Assembly (NCBI GenBank): GCA_964560775.1
Contig: CAZLNH010000123.1
Coordinates: 1 to 28,359 of the forward strand
Length of the DNA stretch: 28,359 bases
Source: Woeseia sp964560775
GTDB taxonomy: Bacteria; Pseudomonadota; Gammaproteobacteria; Steroidobacterales; Woeseiaceae
Reading direction: 5' to 3'
Part shown: piece after piece, positions 14,422 to 22,465 of the stretch
How positions within the stretch are numbered: position 1 is the first letter of the stretch
Layout: the number at the start of each line of letters is the position of its first letter
Notes under the pieces: generated by a model
What the model was told of the DNA's origin: nothing
Database searches by the model: none
What the model saw: only the letters and a program-made list of their open reading frames with translations
Position numbers and translations under genes: made by a program

Positions 14422-16272
14422 TTGAATACTACGTTCGACGCACCGGACGGACATGCCATCGCCGTGATGGTGCTGACTCTTTTCGCGCTTTTTCTTTTCA
14501 GCCGGCCGCGAATTTCCCTCGAGTCATCCGGTCTCGCAATTCTGACCCTGCTGATTCTCGGTTTTGAGATTTTCCCTTACGAGACTGCCTCGGGTTCACT
14601 CGGCTCCAGCGACTTTCTTGGCGGTTTTGGCAATCCTGCCCTGATTACAATCGTCGCCTTGCTCATTTGTGCGAAGGCACTGGATGTAACCGGTGCTTTG
14701 CATTCTTCGACGCGGCTGTTGGCCAGGTTCTGGGCGAAGGCGCCGCGCGCCGGGTTGCTGTTAACGATGCTCGCTGCGGCAATTGCCAGTATGTTCATGA
14801 ACAACACGCCGTTGGTAGCGATGATCTTGCCGGTTCTCGTTGCTGTTTGCATTCGCAACCAGGTAACGGCTTCCAGCGTGCTGATGCCGGTTGGATTTGC
14901 AACCATTATCGGCGGCATGGCGACGACTATTGGCACGTCGACAAATCTTCTGGTGGTTGAGCTCGCTGCAGACCAGGGCCTGCCGCGTTTCGGGATGTTC
15001 GACTTCGCATTGCCCGTTGTTCTGGCCGGCTCCGCAAGCATCCTGGCGCTGTGGCTGATCGCACCATGGGTTTTGCCGGCGCGCACGCCGCCAATGACCG
15101 ATACATCACCGCGCATTTTTCGCGGCGTCCTGCATGTCACAGCGAAGAGTGCCGTCGTCGGGCGCACGCTTGCGGAGGTCCGGGCGTTGACGCAAGGACG
15201 CATGCAGCTCGAACGCATCGAACGCGGTAACGATCTCTTTATCGCGCGGCTGCCGACTACGGTTTTTCGGGAGGGAGACCGGCTCTATGTTCGCGGCCAG
15301 TCGTGGCAGTTGAAGGACTTTGAAACCGTACTGGGTGCGCCATTGCGGCAATCCGATATACCCACAAGCGAAGCAGAGGTACGCTGGCTCGAGGAAAAGT
15401 CGCAACAACGTCTTGCCGAAATTGTCATCACGTCCGCATCATCCCTGAACGGGCAAACGCTCGGGCAATCGGCGTTACTCGAACAGTTCGGCCTGTCGCC
15501 GATAGCCGTGCATGCGCCGAAGACCCGTGCCGGCGACCCATCGGACGAAATGCGCAAACTTGAACAAATGAAACTTCGCCTGGGCGATGTCCTGCTGGTG
15601 CAAGGAGACCCTGCCGGCATCAGGGCACTGAAACGCAGCGGCCAGGTACTGGTGCTCGACGGTGCTGTCGACCTGCCGCATACCTCGAAGGCGTTGCCGG
15701 CTGGCGCCATCATGATCAGTGTTGTCGCGGTCGCCGCGGCAGGTTTGTTGCCAATCATGGTGAGCGCATTGCTAGGTGTCGTGCTGTGTATAGCGACCCG
15801 TTGCATCCGCTGGAACCAGGTGCGCTCAGCCATCGATGCCAATCTGGTACTGATGATCGTCGCCGCGCTGGCACTCGGCGAGGCGTTGATGGGCACGGGC
15901 GCGACAGTGTGGCTGGCGAGTCTGTTCGTATCGGTCGCAGGTGACCTGTCACCAGGCATGGTCATCGCATTGCTGATGCTGACTGCCGCTCTCATAACCG
16001 AGGTGGTTACCAACAATGCCGCGGCGGTACTGCTGACACCCATCGCATTTGCCATCGCGGACGGGCTTGGCCTGGATGCACGGCCATTGGTTCTTGCTGT
16101 CATGTTCGGCGCCAACATGAGTTACCTGACACCGCTCGGTTACCAGACGAACGTCATGGTGATGAACGCCGGTGGCTACCGATTTACCGACTTTGTACGC
16201 CTGGGGCTGCCGTTGCAGGTCATAATGTGGGCGTTGCTGTCCTGGCTGCTCGCGATGGGCGTTGGTCTATAA
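14422..16272 (+). CDS. SLC13-family permease with two RCK_C domains
   Basis: This encodes 616 residues. It is an inner-membrane anion/sodium symporter of the DASS type. The first bundle (about 12-225) has the motif SMFMNNTPLVAMILPV and the second (about 425-615) has EVVTNNAAAVLLTPIAF; the paired Asn-Asn-Thr and Thr-Asn-Asn hairpins are typical of the sodium and substrate sites. Between them, about 228-400, are two TrkA-C (RCK_C) domains (VGRTLAEVRAL and LFIARLPTTVFREGDRLYVRG), which regulate transport. The start is TTG 14422 without a clear ribosome site; GTG 14464 or ATG 14467 would remove 14-15 residues just before the first helix. Relatives move sulfate, thiosulfate, dicarboxylates or related anions; sulfate would be attractive given the two PAPS-using sulfotransferases nearby, but this is inference. 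Confidence 0.87.
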   Translation: MNTTFDAPDGHAIAVMVLTLFALFLFSRPRISLESSGLAILTLLILGFEIFPYETASGSLGSSDFLGGFGNPALITIVALLICAKALDVTGALHSSTRLLARFWAKAPRAGLLLTMLAAAIASMFMNNTPLVAMILPVLVAVCIRNQVTASSVLMPVGFATIIGGMATTIGTSTNLLVVELAADQGLPRFGMFDFALPVVLAGSASILALWLIAPWVLPARTPPMTDTSPRIFRGVLHVTAKSAVVGRTLAEVRALTQGRMQLERIERGNDLFIARLPTTVFREGDRLYVRGQSWQLKDFETVLGAPLRQSDIPTSEAEVRWLEEKSQQRLAEIVITSASSLNGQTLGQSALLEQFGLSPIAVHAPKTRAGDPSDEMRKLEQMKLRLGDVLLVQGDPAGIRALKRSGQVLVLDGAVDLPHTSKALPAGAIMISVVAVAAAGLLPIMVSALLGVVLCIATRCIRWNQVRSAIDANLVLMIVAALALGEALMGTGATVWLASLFVSVAGDLSPGMVIALLMLTAALITEVVTNNAAAVLLTPIAFAIADGLGLDARPLVLAVMFGANMSYLTPLGYQTNVMVMNAGGYRFTDFVRLGLPLQVIMWALLSWLLAMGVGL

Positions 16273-16301
16273 TTGGTGAAAGATCCGGGCACGACGCGCA
16301 C

Positions 16302-16336
16302 AAAAAAATGCCCTGCGATTGCAGGGCATTCTTCTC
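16302..16336. terminator. bidirectional intrinsic terminator between convergent genes
   Basis: A perfect 9-bp stem (ATGCCCTGC at 16308-16316 with GCAGGGCAT at 16321-16329, loop GATT) lies between the permease stop (16272) and the OmpA-type gene stop (16360). On the minus strand it is followed by seven T residues, a strong terminator for the OmpA-type gene. On the plus strand TCTTCTC follows, which is weaker but usable for the permease gene. A second short hairpin (GGCCT 16339-16343 with AGGCC 16349-16353) lies just inside. Confidence 0.85.
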
Positions 16337-16359
16337 ATGGCCTGTTTAAGGCCTTTCGA

Positions 16360-17379
16360 TCAGTTTGAACCGTCGGCCTGGTTCATTGACACAACAACGC
16401 GTCGATCCGGCTGGAAACAAGCGATTACAGCGTCGCCGGTTTTACCCTGGCACTCATTCGCACTCAAGGTGGATTGAGCATCACCTTTGCCTTCCGTGCG
16501 TATGCGATCTGCGGCGATGCCTTCGCTGACCAGGTATTCCTTGACAGCCTTGGTCCGCTCCTCAGAGAGATACTGATTGTAGGCATCATCACCCAGACTG
16601 TCCGTGTAACCAGTGACCTTGATCTGCGCTACTGAATTCTCTTTCGACTTCTGGACGAACTCATCGAGTGTTTCGCGGCCGTCAGCACGTAGTTCCGCAC
16701 TGTCGAAATCAAAGAGCGCATCAGTTTCACTTGAGTCGCTGTCGCTGGACGAATCGCTTGCACGTGCGTCACCGTAGTCAGACGTATCGCCGTAATCAGA
16801 CGTATCCGTTTCGCTCGAATCGCCGTAGCTGGACGAATCAGCCTGGCTTGAGTCGTTTTCACCGGACGTGTCGGCTGTACTCGTGTCGCCATACATCGAC
16901 AAATCGGTTTCGCTCGTGTCGCCATAGCTGGACGAATCAGCCTGGCTTGGGTCGTTTTCACCGGACGTATCGGCTGTACTCGTGTCGCCGTACACCGACG
17001 AATCGGTTTCACTCGTGTCGCCGTAGCTGGACGAATCAGTCTGGCTCGGGTCGCTGTCGCTGGATGTATCACTGGCACTCATGTCGCCGTAACCAGACGT
17101 ATCACTACTCGTCGAGCTGGCCTGACTTGTCTCAGCGGTCGGGTCCTTCTTTGCTTCGAGCTCAGCCATCGCAACTTCGTTCTTGCTATCGGCCTCGACG
17201 ATGCAGATCTCGTTCTCGTTGCCTGACAGGGATGCACACGCCGATTTTGCACTTGCGTGCTCAGCCTCGATTTGCTGTTCAGCGGCCGCGTATTCTGCCT
17301 CCGTCATTTCGGCTGCCATCGACGGCGCGCTAAGCGCCAGGCTGACTGCCGATGCAATCATGTAATAGTTAAGTTTCAT
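16360..17379 (-). CDS. secreted OmpA-domain protein with Ser/Thr/Asp/Tyr-rich 33-residue repeats
   Basis: This encodes 339 residues from ATG 17379 (AGGA 9 bp upstream; a GTG lies one codon earlier). A signal peptide ends near AMAAEM at 21-25. Residues 26-80 form a helical, charged segment with CASLSGNENEICIVEA, a two-Cys motif also seen in small periplasmic proteins of proteobacteria. Residues 81-220 are low-complexity Ser/Thr/Asp/Tyr repeats: two complete 33-residue units (116-148, 149-181) and a partial third, each with Tyr-Gly-Asp steps. Residues 221-330 are an OmpA C-terminal peptidoglycan-binding domain (FDFDSAELRADGRE, TGYTDSLGDD, QYLSEERTKAVKEYL, QPDRRVVV). There is no beta-barrel. It probably tethers to peptidoglycan and exposes the repeat linker. 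It lies 232 bp from, and on the same strand as, the BON lipoprotein gene. Confidence 0.85.
   Translation of the reverse strand: MKLNYYMIASAVSLALSAPSMAAEMTEAEYAAAEQQIEAEHASAKSACASLSGNENEICIVEADSKNEVAMAELEAKKDPTAETSQASSTSSDTSGYGDMSASDTSSDSDPSQTDSSSYGDTSETDSSVYGDTSTADTSGENDPSQADSSSYGDTSETDLSMYGDTSTADTSGENDSSQADSSSYGDSSETDTSDYGDTSDYGDARASDSSSDSDSSETDALFDFDSAELRADGRETLDEFVQKSKENSVAQIKVTGYTDSLGDDAYNQYLSEERTKAVKEYLVSEGIAADRIRTEGKGDAQSTLSANECQGKTGDAVIACFQPDRRVVVSMNQADGSN
16783..17034 (-). repeat. 99-bp in-frame tandem repeat in the OmpA-domain gene
   Basis: Two full 99-bp copies (16936-17034 and 16837-16935) differ at few positions, and a partial third copy runs to about 16783. A degenerate half-unit precedes the first copy (residues 101-115). 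Each encodes 33 residues with two Tyr-Gly-Asp-Thr-Ser steps and a Gly-Glu-Asn-Asp step. Near identity suggests recent duplication and likely length variation between strains. Confidence 0.8.
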
Positions 17380-17407
17380 CACAATGGATCCTTTATCTGT
17401 TGCCTTG

Positions 17408-17423
17408 ACTCAAGATTGAGTCG
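17408..17423 (-). promoter_or_regulatory. inverted repeat upstream of the OmpA-domain gene
   Basis: GACTCAA-GA-TTGAGTC is a perfect 7-bp inverted repeat about 30 bp before the start codon. It could be an operator or a hairpin at the end of the 5' untranslated region. A second hairpin (GCCGGG 17440-17445 with CCCGGC 17454-17459) and a small dyad (GAATGG 17514-17519 with CCATTC 17522-17527) lie further upstream. I see no clear -35/-10. Confidence 0.4.
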
Positions 17424-17565
17424 TTGCAGTAGTCATGCGCCGGGAGTGTATCCCCGGCACTTGCTGCTACTTCTCGAAAGACGGCTTACTGCTGTCTGCT
17501 CGAGTTGCGTGGAGAATGGAGCCATTCGACAGTGCCGTCTGTCTGCTGCACCACATACTTCAAGA

Positions 17566-17606
17566 TGCGAGCGTTTCGCTGTCCCAGTAATGGACAGCAT
17601 CTCGCA
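17566..17606 (-). terminator. hairpin after the BON-domain gene
   Basis: Directly after the BON gene stop (17612) is an inner 7-bp stem (GCTGTCC 17578-17584 with GGACAGC 17592-17598), enclosed by an outer 6-bp stem (TGCGAG 17566-17571 with CTCGCA 17601-17606). No T-run follows on the minus strand, so it is a poor intrinsic terminator and may act as an RNA stabiliser or attenuator ahead of the OmpA-domain gene. Confidence 0.4.
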
Positions 17607-17611
17607 ACGGG

Positions 17612-17923
17612 CTACTTTATTTGCATATCGTTCTTGACAGATGTAACGCCTTCAACGTTGCGGGCTACCAGAACCGCTTGGTCCATTGCTTCATCCGAGC
17701 TGACAAAGCCGCTGAGCTGAACAATGCCCTTAAACGTTTCGACATTTACTTCGGTTGATTTAACGATGGAATCGTTAACGAGCGCGGCCTTTACTTTGGT
17801 CGTTATCCACGTGTCGGACAAGTACTCGCCAGTGCTCTCTTGTGTCGGGCTGCCGGCGCAACCAAGTGCGACGGTACAAACAATCGCGAGAATTGCTGCT
17901 GATATAAAGTTTGAAGTTTTCAT
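17612..17923 (-). CDS. BON-domain periplasmic lipoprotein
   Basis: This encodes 103 residues from ATG 17923, chosen over longer in-frame starts because it begins a proper lipoprotein signal (hydrophobic 7-20, lipobox-like VALGC with Cys22) and has AGGGAC 8 bp upstream. Residues 36-103 are one BON domain: SDTWITTKVKAALVND, VNVETFKGIVQLSGFVSS and ARNVEGVTSVKNDMQ, the standard pattern of OsmY and related proteins. BON domains bind membranes or other envelope partners and are often induced by osmotic or envelope stress. It is upstream of the OmpA-domain gene on the same strand, 232 bp away. A promoter is visible at 17949-17976. It is shorter than OsmY, which has two BON domains. Confidence 0.85.
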   Translation of the reverse strand: MKTSNFISAAILAIVCTVALGCAGSPTQESTGEYLSDTWITTKVKAALVNDSIVKSTEVNVETFKGIVQLSGFVSSDEAMDQAVLVARNVEGVTSVKNDMQIK

Positions 17924-17948
17924 TTCAATTTGTCCCTGACTGTTGGTC

Positions 17949-17976
17949 ATTAAAAATACGTCTGGCGCAACCTCAA
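17949..17976 (-). promoter_or_regulatory. sigma70-like promoter of the BON lipoprotein gene
   Basis: On the minus strand TTGAGG (17971-17976) and TTTAAT (17949-17954) are 16 bp apart. The -10 matches five of six consensus bases and the -35 four of six. Transcription would start near 17942, giving a leader of about 19 nt that holds the ribosome site. Confidence 0.5.
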
Positions 17977-18233
17977 TTAATGCAGTGGCCGTTCCGCTAC
18001 GTCGGGCTATCGCCAGCTTCAACGAATGACGGAGTATTGCGACTTTCACACTGTAGATCTGTTCGGTTGCATACATAAGGGCACGTTCCGACGGCAGCGC
18101 TCGCCGATTTATCAACGCATAACTCAGTGCCCTTGGGGTTCACGATCTGAAATTGCCACGCGTATCGCCTGCCTTTTCCATATAGGCCGGTATGATGCGA
18201 CTTTCAGCTGCGCGACTGTGGGGGGTGTAAAGC
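17977..18233. other. divergent intergenic region
   Basis: This stretch separates the BON gene (-) from the CBM9/DUF5916 gene (+). I see no gene in it. A TATGAT (18191-18196) could be a -10 for the plus-strand gene, with a start near 18203, but the matching -35 is poor. GGGGGT before the GTG at 18234 is the ribosome site. Confidence 0.5.
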
Positions 18234-20420
18234 GTGACCAGAAATGTGGCAGGGGGCGATTCCCTGCGCCGTTGGCCTGCCTTGCTTGCGCTCTGCCTCT
18301 TTATGGATTGTACGGTCGCAACGGCGGTCGATTCCCCGATCACGGACAAGACGGTTGCGGCTGTTCGCATAACTTCGCCACCGACACTCGACGGCCGGCT
18401 GGATGATGCTGTGTGGCAGCAGGCACCGATAATTGACGACTTGCACATGGTCGTACCGAACGAATATGCGCCGCCGACGGAGCGTTCACAGATTCGCGTG
18501 CTGTACGGGCCTGACGCGCTGTACTTTGCAGCGCGCTTCTTTGACCGTGAACCGGAACTTGTAAGCGCCAACATCATGCGTCAGGGAGACATGTCTTGGG
18601 GGGAAGACGGCTTTTCTATAATCCTCGATCCAATGAATCGTGGCCAAAGCGGTTACATATTCGATATCAATCCCAACGGCGTGCGCAGCCAGGCGCTGTT
18701 TACGAATGTCACCGAGCAGAACTGGAATTGGCAGGCGATCTGGCGCGGCGCGGCCAGGCGCGATGACAAGGGCTGGACCGCGGAAGTTGAGATCCCGTTC
18801 AAAACCCTGTCGTTTGATCCGGAGAACGCTACCTGGGGGCTGAACTTCACACGTTGGCTGGGCCGCAGGAACCAGCGTTTTGGCTGGGTATCGCACAACC
18901 GGAGCCAGAACCCGGCCAATTCGGGCCGGCTGACGGAGATCCATGACATCGACCAGGGAATGGGTCTGGACGTTGTGCCGGGCCTTCGGGTTGGCGAGAC
19001 CCGGGACTTCGCGAGCGGCCTCGAGGACAACTACGCCGAACCGTCACTCGATGTCTTCTACAAGGTCACGCCGGCACTGACGGGTGCGCTCACGCTCAAT
19101 ACCGATTTTTCCGGCACCACCGCCGACACGCGGCAGATCAACCTGACGCGCTTCGACCTGTTCTTTCCCGAGCAACGCCAGTTCTTCCTGCAGGATGCCG
19201 ATATCTTCGAATTCGGCCGTATCGGCAACGACAGTGGCAAACCGTTCTTTTCGCGGCGCATCGGCCTGGGTGATGACGGTTCAAGTCTCGATATAGACGG
19301 TGGGCTGAAGCTCACCGGCAGGGCGGGCCGCTTCGCCATTGGTGTACTCGGCATTCGCCAGCAGTCGCAACACAGTAACGGCTCGACTGACCTGTTCGTA
19401 ACGCGCCTGTCCGCCAACGTCCTCGGCGAATCGAGCCTCGGCCTGGTAGCGACCGGCGGCAATCCGCTGTCTGCCGCAGATAACAGACTGTACGGCATCG
19501 ATTTCCGCTATCTCAACACTCGTCTCAGTGAGAATCGCAGTGTCATCGGCGCTGCCTGGTATCAGCAAACAGACACGGATGGCAGGGACGGCGAGTCGGC
19601 TGCCTTTGGACTGAGCCTCGGCATACCTGCCCGGCGCGGATGGCAGGCTGACCTGTCGATCAAGGAAGTGCAGGCAGACTATTTCCCCGCGCTAGGCTTC
19701 GTTAACCGGACGGGAATTCGTGAGGGTGAGCTGGAAGTGGGCTACAACTGGCGCCCGTCCGGACACTGGTTGCGGTCAATTACCAGCAGCGTCGAGGGCT
19801 GGCGCGTACAGACGATCGACGGCGAGCTTCAGTCGCAGCAACTGACGATCAAGCCGCTTGAGCTCGAAAACCAGACCGGCGACTACTTCGCCCTCGACAT
19901 GCGGCGGCAACGCGAACGCCTTGACGTGCCTTTCGAGATCTCGGCAGGCGTGGTCATCCCGCCCGGTGACTACGCTTTCGACAGCTATTGCGCCAATGCG
20001 ACGACCGGCCAGCATCGCGACCTGTCGGGCAAGCTGTTCGCCTGCGACGGCGATTTCTATGACGGAATGCGGGCAAGCGCGGGAGCCGAGCTGATATGGC
20101 GGCCGTCGCCACACTTTCGTTTCGACGCCGCGCTCGAATGGAACGATATCAAGCTGCCTTACGGCGATTTCACCACGCGGCTCGCGAGCCTGCGCGCCGA
20201 CGTTGCCATTACTTCGACCTGGTACTGGGAAAACCTGGTTCAGTACGACAACGTGTCCGAATCCTTAGGCGTAAACAGCATCGTGCGCTGGCTGCCGGAG
20301 GCCGGCCGCGAAATTGTGCTGGTGGCAAATCACCAATTGCAGGACATCGACGGCGACAACCGATTCCGTTCACTCTACCGGGAACTTACCTTCAAAATTG
20401 CGTACACATTGCGATTCTGA
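18234..20420 (+). CDS. outer-membrane protein with CBM9-like domain and DUF5916 barrel
   Basis: This encodes 728 residues from GTG 18234 (GGGGGT about 7 bp upstream), which gives a signal peptide ending near residue 31; ATG 18303 is too late to do so. Residues 40-225 resemble a family 9 carbohydrate-binding domain: RITSPPTLDGRLDDAVWQQA, VLYGPDALYFAARFFD and GWTAEVEIPFKTLSF. Residues 240-728 match the DUF5916 pattern of a membrane beta-barrel: LNTDFSGTTADTRQINLTRF, FFPEQRQFFLQDADIFEFG, and a last strand LTFKIAYTLRF ending in Phe, the outer-membrane assembly signal. Proteins of this build are common in marine and soil Gram-negatives; their function is not well established and they may not bind sugar. 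It is divergent from the BON gene and followed by a separate signalling unit. Confidence 0.82.
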   Translation: MTRNVAGGDSLRRWPALLALCLFMDCTVATAVDSPITDKTVAAVRITSPPTLDGRLDDAVWQQAPIIDDLHMVVPNEYAPPTERSQIRVLYGPDALYFAARFFDREPELVSANIMRQGDMSWGEDGFSIILDPMNRGQSGYIFDINPNGVRSQALFTNVTEQNWNWQAIWRGAARRDDKGWTAEVEIPFKTLSFDPENATWGLNFTRWLGRRNQRFGWVSHNRSQNPANSGRLTEIHDIDQGMGLDVVPGLRVGETRDFASGLEDNYAEPSLDVFYKVTPALTGALTLNTDFSGTTADTRQINLTRFDLFFPEQRQFFLQDADIFEFGRIGNDSGKPFFSRRIGLGDDGSSLDIDGGLKLTGRAGRFAIGVLGIRQQSQHSNGSTDLFVTRLSANVLGESSLGLVATGGNPLSAADNRLYGIDFRYLNTRLSENRSVIGAAWYQQTDTDGRDGESAAFGLSLGIPARRGWQADLSIKEVQADYFPALGFVNRTGIREGELEVGYNWRPSGHWLRSITSSVEGWRVQTIDGELQSQQLTIKPLELENQTGDYFALDMRRQRERLDVPFEISAGVVIPPGDYAFDSYCANATTGQHRDLSGKLFACDGDFYDGMRASAGAELIWRPSPHFRFDAALEWNDIKLPYGDFTTRLASLRADVAITSTWYWENLVQYDNVSESLGVNSIVRWLPEAGREIVLVANHQLQDIDGDNRFRSLYRELTFKIAYTLRF

Positions 20421-20443
20421 AGGGCGGATCGAAGGGCGGATCG
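20420..20443. repeat. two perfect copies of a 12-bp direct repeat
   Basis: AAGGGCGGATCG occurs twice in tandem, beginning at the last base of the DUF5916 gene stop codon. It may be a slippage duplication; no function is evident. Confidence 0.6.
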
Positions 20444-20496
20444 ACGATATATCCTGAAAACAACGCACCGGTGTCCCGTTTCCAACCTGGGTCACA

Positions 20497-20538
20497 GAGA
20501 TTCTCGGCCCCGATGCCTATACTGTCGGAATCTCCGAT
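20497..20538 (+). promoter_or_regulatory. putative -10 flanked by inverted repeats before the CHASE4 kinase gene
   Basis: TATACT (20518-20523) matches five of six bases of a sigma70 -10 and lies about 38 bp before ATG 20561. It is framed by GAGATTC (20497-20503) and GAATCTC (20528-20534), an inverted repeat with centres 31 bp apart, about three helical turns. A tighter dyad, TCGGA-ATC-TCCGA, occupies 20526-20538. No good -35 is present, as in activator-dependent promoters. Confidence 0.35.
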
Positions 20539-20560
20539 AACGTGACGACTACTTGCTGCA

Positions 20561-22465
20561 ATGATTGGAAAAGTCACACCGTTTACCCTGCAGCGAAAGG
20601 TCACTGTCACACTCATAGTAATCCTGTGTGCGCTGGTCGCTCTGAGCTATCTGGCCTTGAATGCGACTGTGGCCCCTGCATTCGATCGGCTGGAGCGATC
20701 CGTCGCAAGTACTAACCTGGTGCGCGTGCAACGTGCCATTGAGAACGATCTGGCCAATCTCTCTGCAATTGCCGGCGACTGGGCGCCCTGGGACGAGGCG
20801 CACAGCTTCGTGCGGGGTCAAAATCCCGGTTTCTACGACGCGAACCTCAACGACCTGACTTTTGAGAATCTCGGGGTCGAGTACCTGATGTTCTTCGATG
20901 CCGCCGGCAATGTAGTCGGGCGGCGTATTCGGCGGGACGGCGAACTTGTTGATTCGAGCCAGCTTGATTTCTTCAACCCGGCGAATCCGGAATACAGTGC
21001 GTTCTTCGTGCACGACAGCGTTGATGACCACAAGGAAGGCCTGATCCAAACTCATCTCGGACCCTCCCTGGTAGCCGCTCGTCCGGTTATCATGAGTAAC
21101 AGGGACGGCCCCATCGCGGGAACTGTTGTCATCGGACGGTTTCTGGATGAACGGCGCCGGCAACGATTGCAGGAAAGGACGGAAATCCGCCTGCAGTGGT
21201 ATGTGATCGACGAAATGACGCGTTCGACCGTTTCGCTGCGCGAGAAATTGATCAACTCGAATTCCGGATACATACACCATGTTGCCGGCGGCGATACGAT
21301 ACATTCCTATCGATTGCTCGACGATGTATTTGGCGAGCCGCTGCTTGTTCTGCAGACTGAAACTCCACGCCAGATAACAACGCTTGGCGGCAGTACCGTC
21401 GGTGCAACGTTGCTGCTGATTGCCGCTGTCGGCATTGTACTCGCGGCTGTCAGCTGGTGGTTGTTGCGTACCAGTATCGCCACGCCACTTGAGCGTATCG
21501 CGAGACACATAGGTAAAATAAGAGAGAGTGGCGACTTGTCGATTCGGCTCGATGAACGGCGTGCGGACGAAATAGGCATCCTGGCCGCCGAGTTCGACCT
21601 GATGGCCAGGGAATTGCAGAATGCCCGCCGGCTGTTGCTGCAGCAGTCATTCAACGCAGGCAAGGCGGATACGGCGGCAGCATTGCTCCACAATGTCCGC
21701 AATGCCATGACGCCGCTGGTCAACGGCATCGAGGCACTGGCCCGGAATTTCGGCTTTGTACGCTCGATGCGGGTTTCCCGGGCTATCGAGGAGTTGCGTA
21801 CCGGTGATTGCTCGCGAGCCCGCCGCGAGGGACTGTTGCAGTATTTGCAAACGGCTTTCGATCACATCAGGACGATGAGTGACACTACCGTATCTGACTT
21901 GGGGGTAGCGTCACGCCAGGCACGGCAGGTCGAGACAATTCTCAGTGAACAGGAAAAGTTCGCTGATGCTTCGCCGGTGATGGAGGAATTCGAGCTGCTG
22001 GAGATTATGGATGAAGCGGTTATCGTCGTCCCTGCAAATGACACGCCGGAAGTAACTGTCCGCTTGCGGCCGGAGCTGGCATTGTTCCGGGTCAGGGCAC
22101 ATAGAATTGCCTTGCTGCAAGTACTCGGCAACCTGGTTCTCAATGCTTATGAGGCCATCGAGCGGCATTCAGCCGACACGGGCGAGATTGACATAGCGGC
22201 ATCTGCCGACGCCGACGACGGGCCGTCGATGGTGCATGTAACGGTGCGGGATACCGGGTGCGGATTCGATGAGGGTGTCGCGAACCGGGTATTCCAACGG
22301 GGCTACACATCGAAGAGCGGCAGTTTCACCGGCCTTGGCTTGCATTGGAGCGCCAACGCGGTGGCCGGCATGGGGGGACGAATGTATGCTGAAAGCCCGG
22401 GGCCGGGCCGGGGTGCGGTGTTCCATTTGCTGGTGCCGCTCGCTGAATTCAGGAGCAATGCATGA
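20561..22465 (+). CDS. CHASE4-HAMP sensor histidine kinase
   Basis: This encodes 634 residues. TM1 is at about 12-33 and TM2 at about 277-300, enclosing an extracytoplasmic CHASE4 sensor whose marks are DWAPWDEAHSFV near residue 68 and LTFENLGVEYLMFFD near residue 100. HAMP follows (about 300-355). The phosphoacceptor segment is LLHNVRNAMTPL with His377, more like the LHNV-type kinases than the common SHELRTP H-box. The ATPase has an N-box with Asn528 (LGNLVLNAYEAI), G1 DTGCGFD, F-box FQRGYTSKSG and G2 GLGLHW, so it looks active. Its stop overlaps the start of the receiver gene by ATGA, which makes that protein its likely partner. The ligand of the CHASE4 domain is unknown. Confidence 0.9.
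   Translation: MIGKVTPFTLQRKVTVTLIVILCALVALSYLALNATVAPAFDRLERSVASTNLVRVQRAIENDLANLSAIAGDWAPWDEAHSFVRGQNPGFYDANLNDLTFENLGVEYLMFFDAAGNVVGRRIRRDGELVDSSQLDFFNPANPEYSAFFVHDSVDDHKEGLIQTHLGPSLVAARPVIMSNRDGPIAGTVVIGRFLDERRRQRLQERTEIRLQWYVIDEMTRSTVSLREKLINSNSGYIHHVAGGDTIHSYRLLDDVFGEPLLVLQTETPRQITTLGGSTVGATLLLIAAVGIVLAAVSWWLLRTSIATPLERIARHIGKIRESGDLSIRLDERRADEIGILAAEFDLMARELQNARRLLLQQSFNAGKADTAAALLHNVRNAMTPLVNGIEALARNFGFVRSMRVSRAIEELRTGDCSRARREGLLQYLQTAFDHIRTMSDTTVSDLGVASRQARQVETILSEQEKFADASPVMEEFELLEIMDEAVIVVPANDTPEVTVRLRPELALFRVRAHRIALLQVLGNLVLNAYEAIERHSADTGEIDIAASADADDGPSMVHVTVRDTGCGFDEGVANRVFQRGYTSKSGSFTGLGLHWSANAVAGMGGRMYAESPGPGRGAVFHLLVPLAEFRSNA

Noticed and set aside
15285..16118. 277-codon minus-strand frame
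   Set aside because: It is antisense to the permease, whose transmembrane pattern is clear, and consists of Ser/Thr/Ala-rich shadow sequence.
17924..18115. 64-residue extension of the BON protein
   Set aside because: It would bury the lipoprotein signal and the visible promoter and ribosome site inside the coding region.
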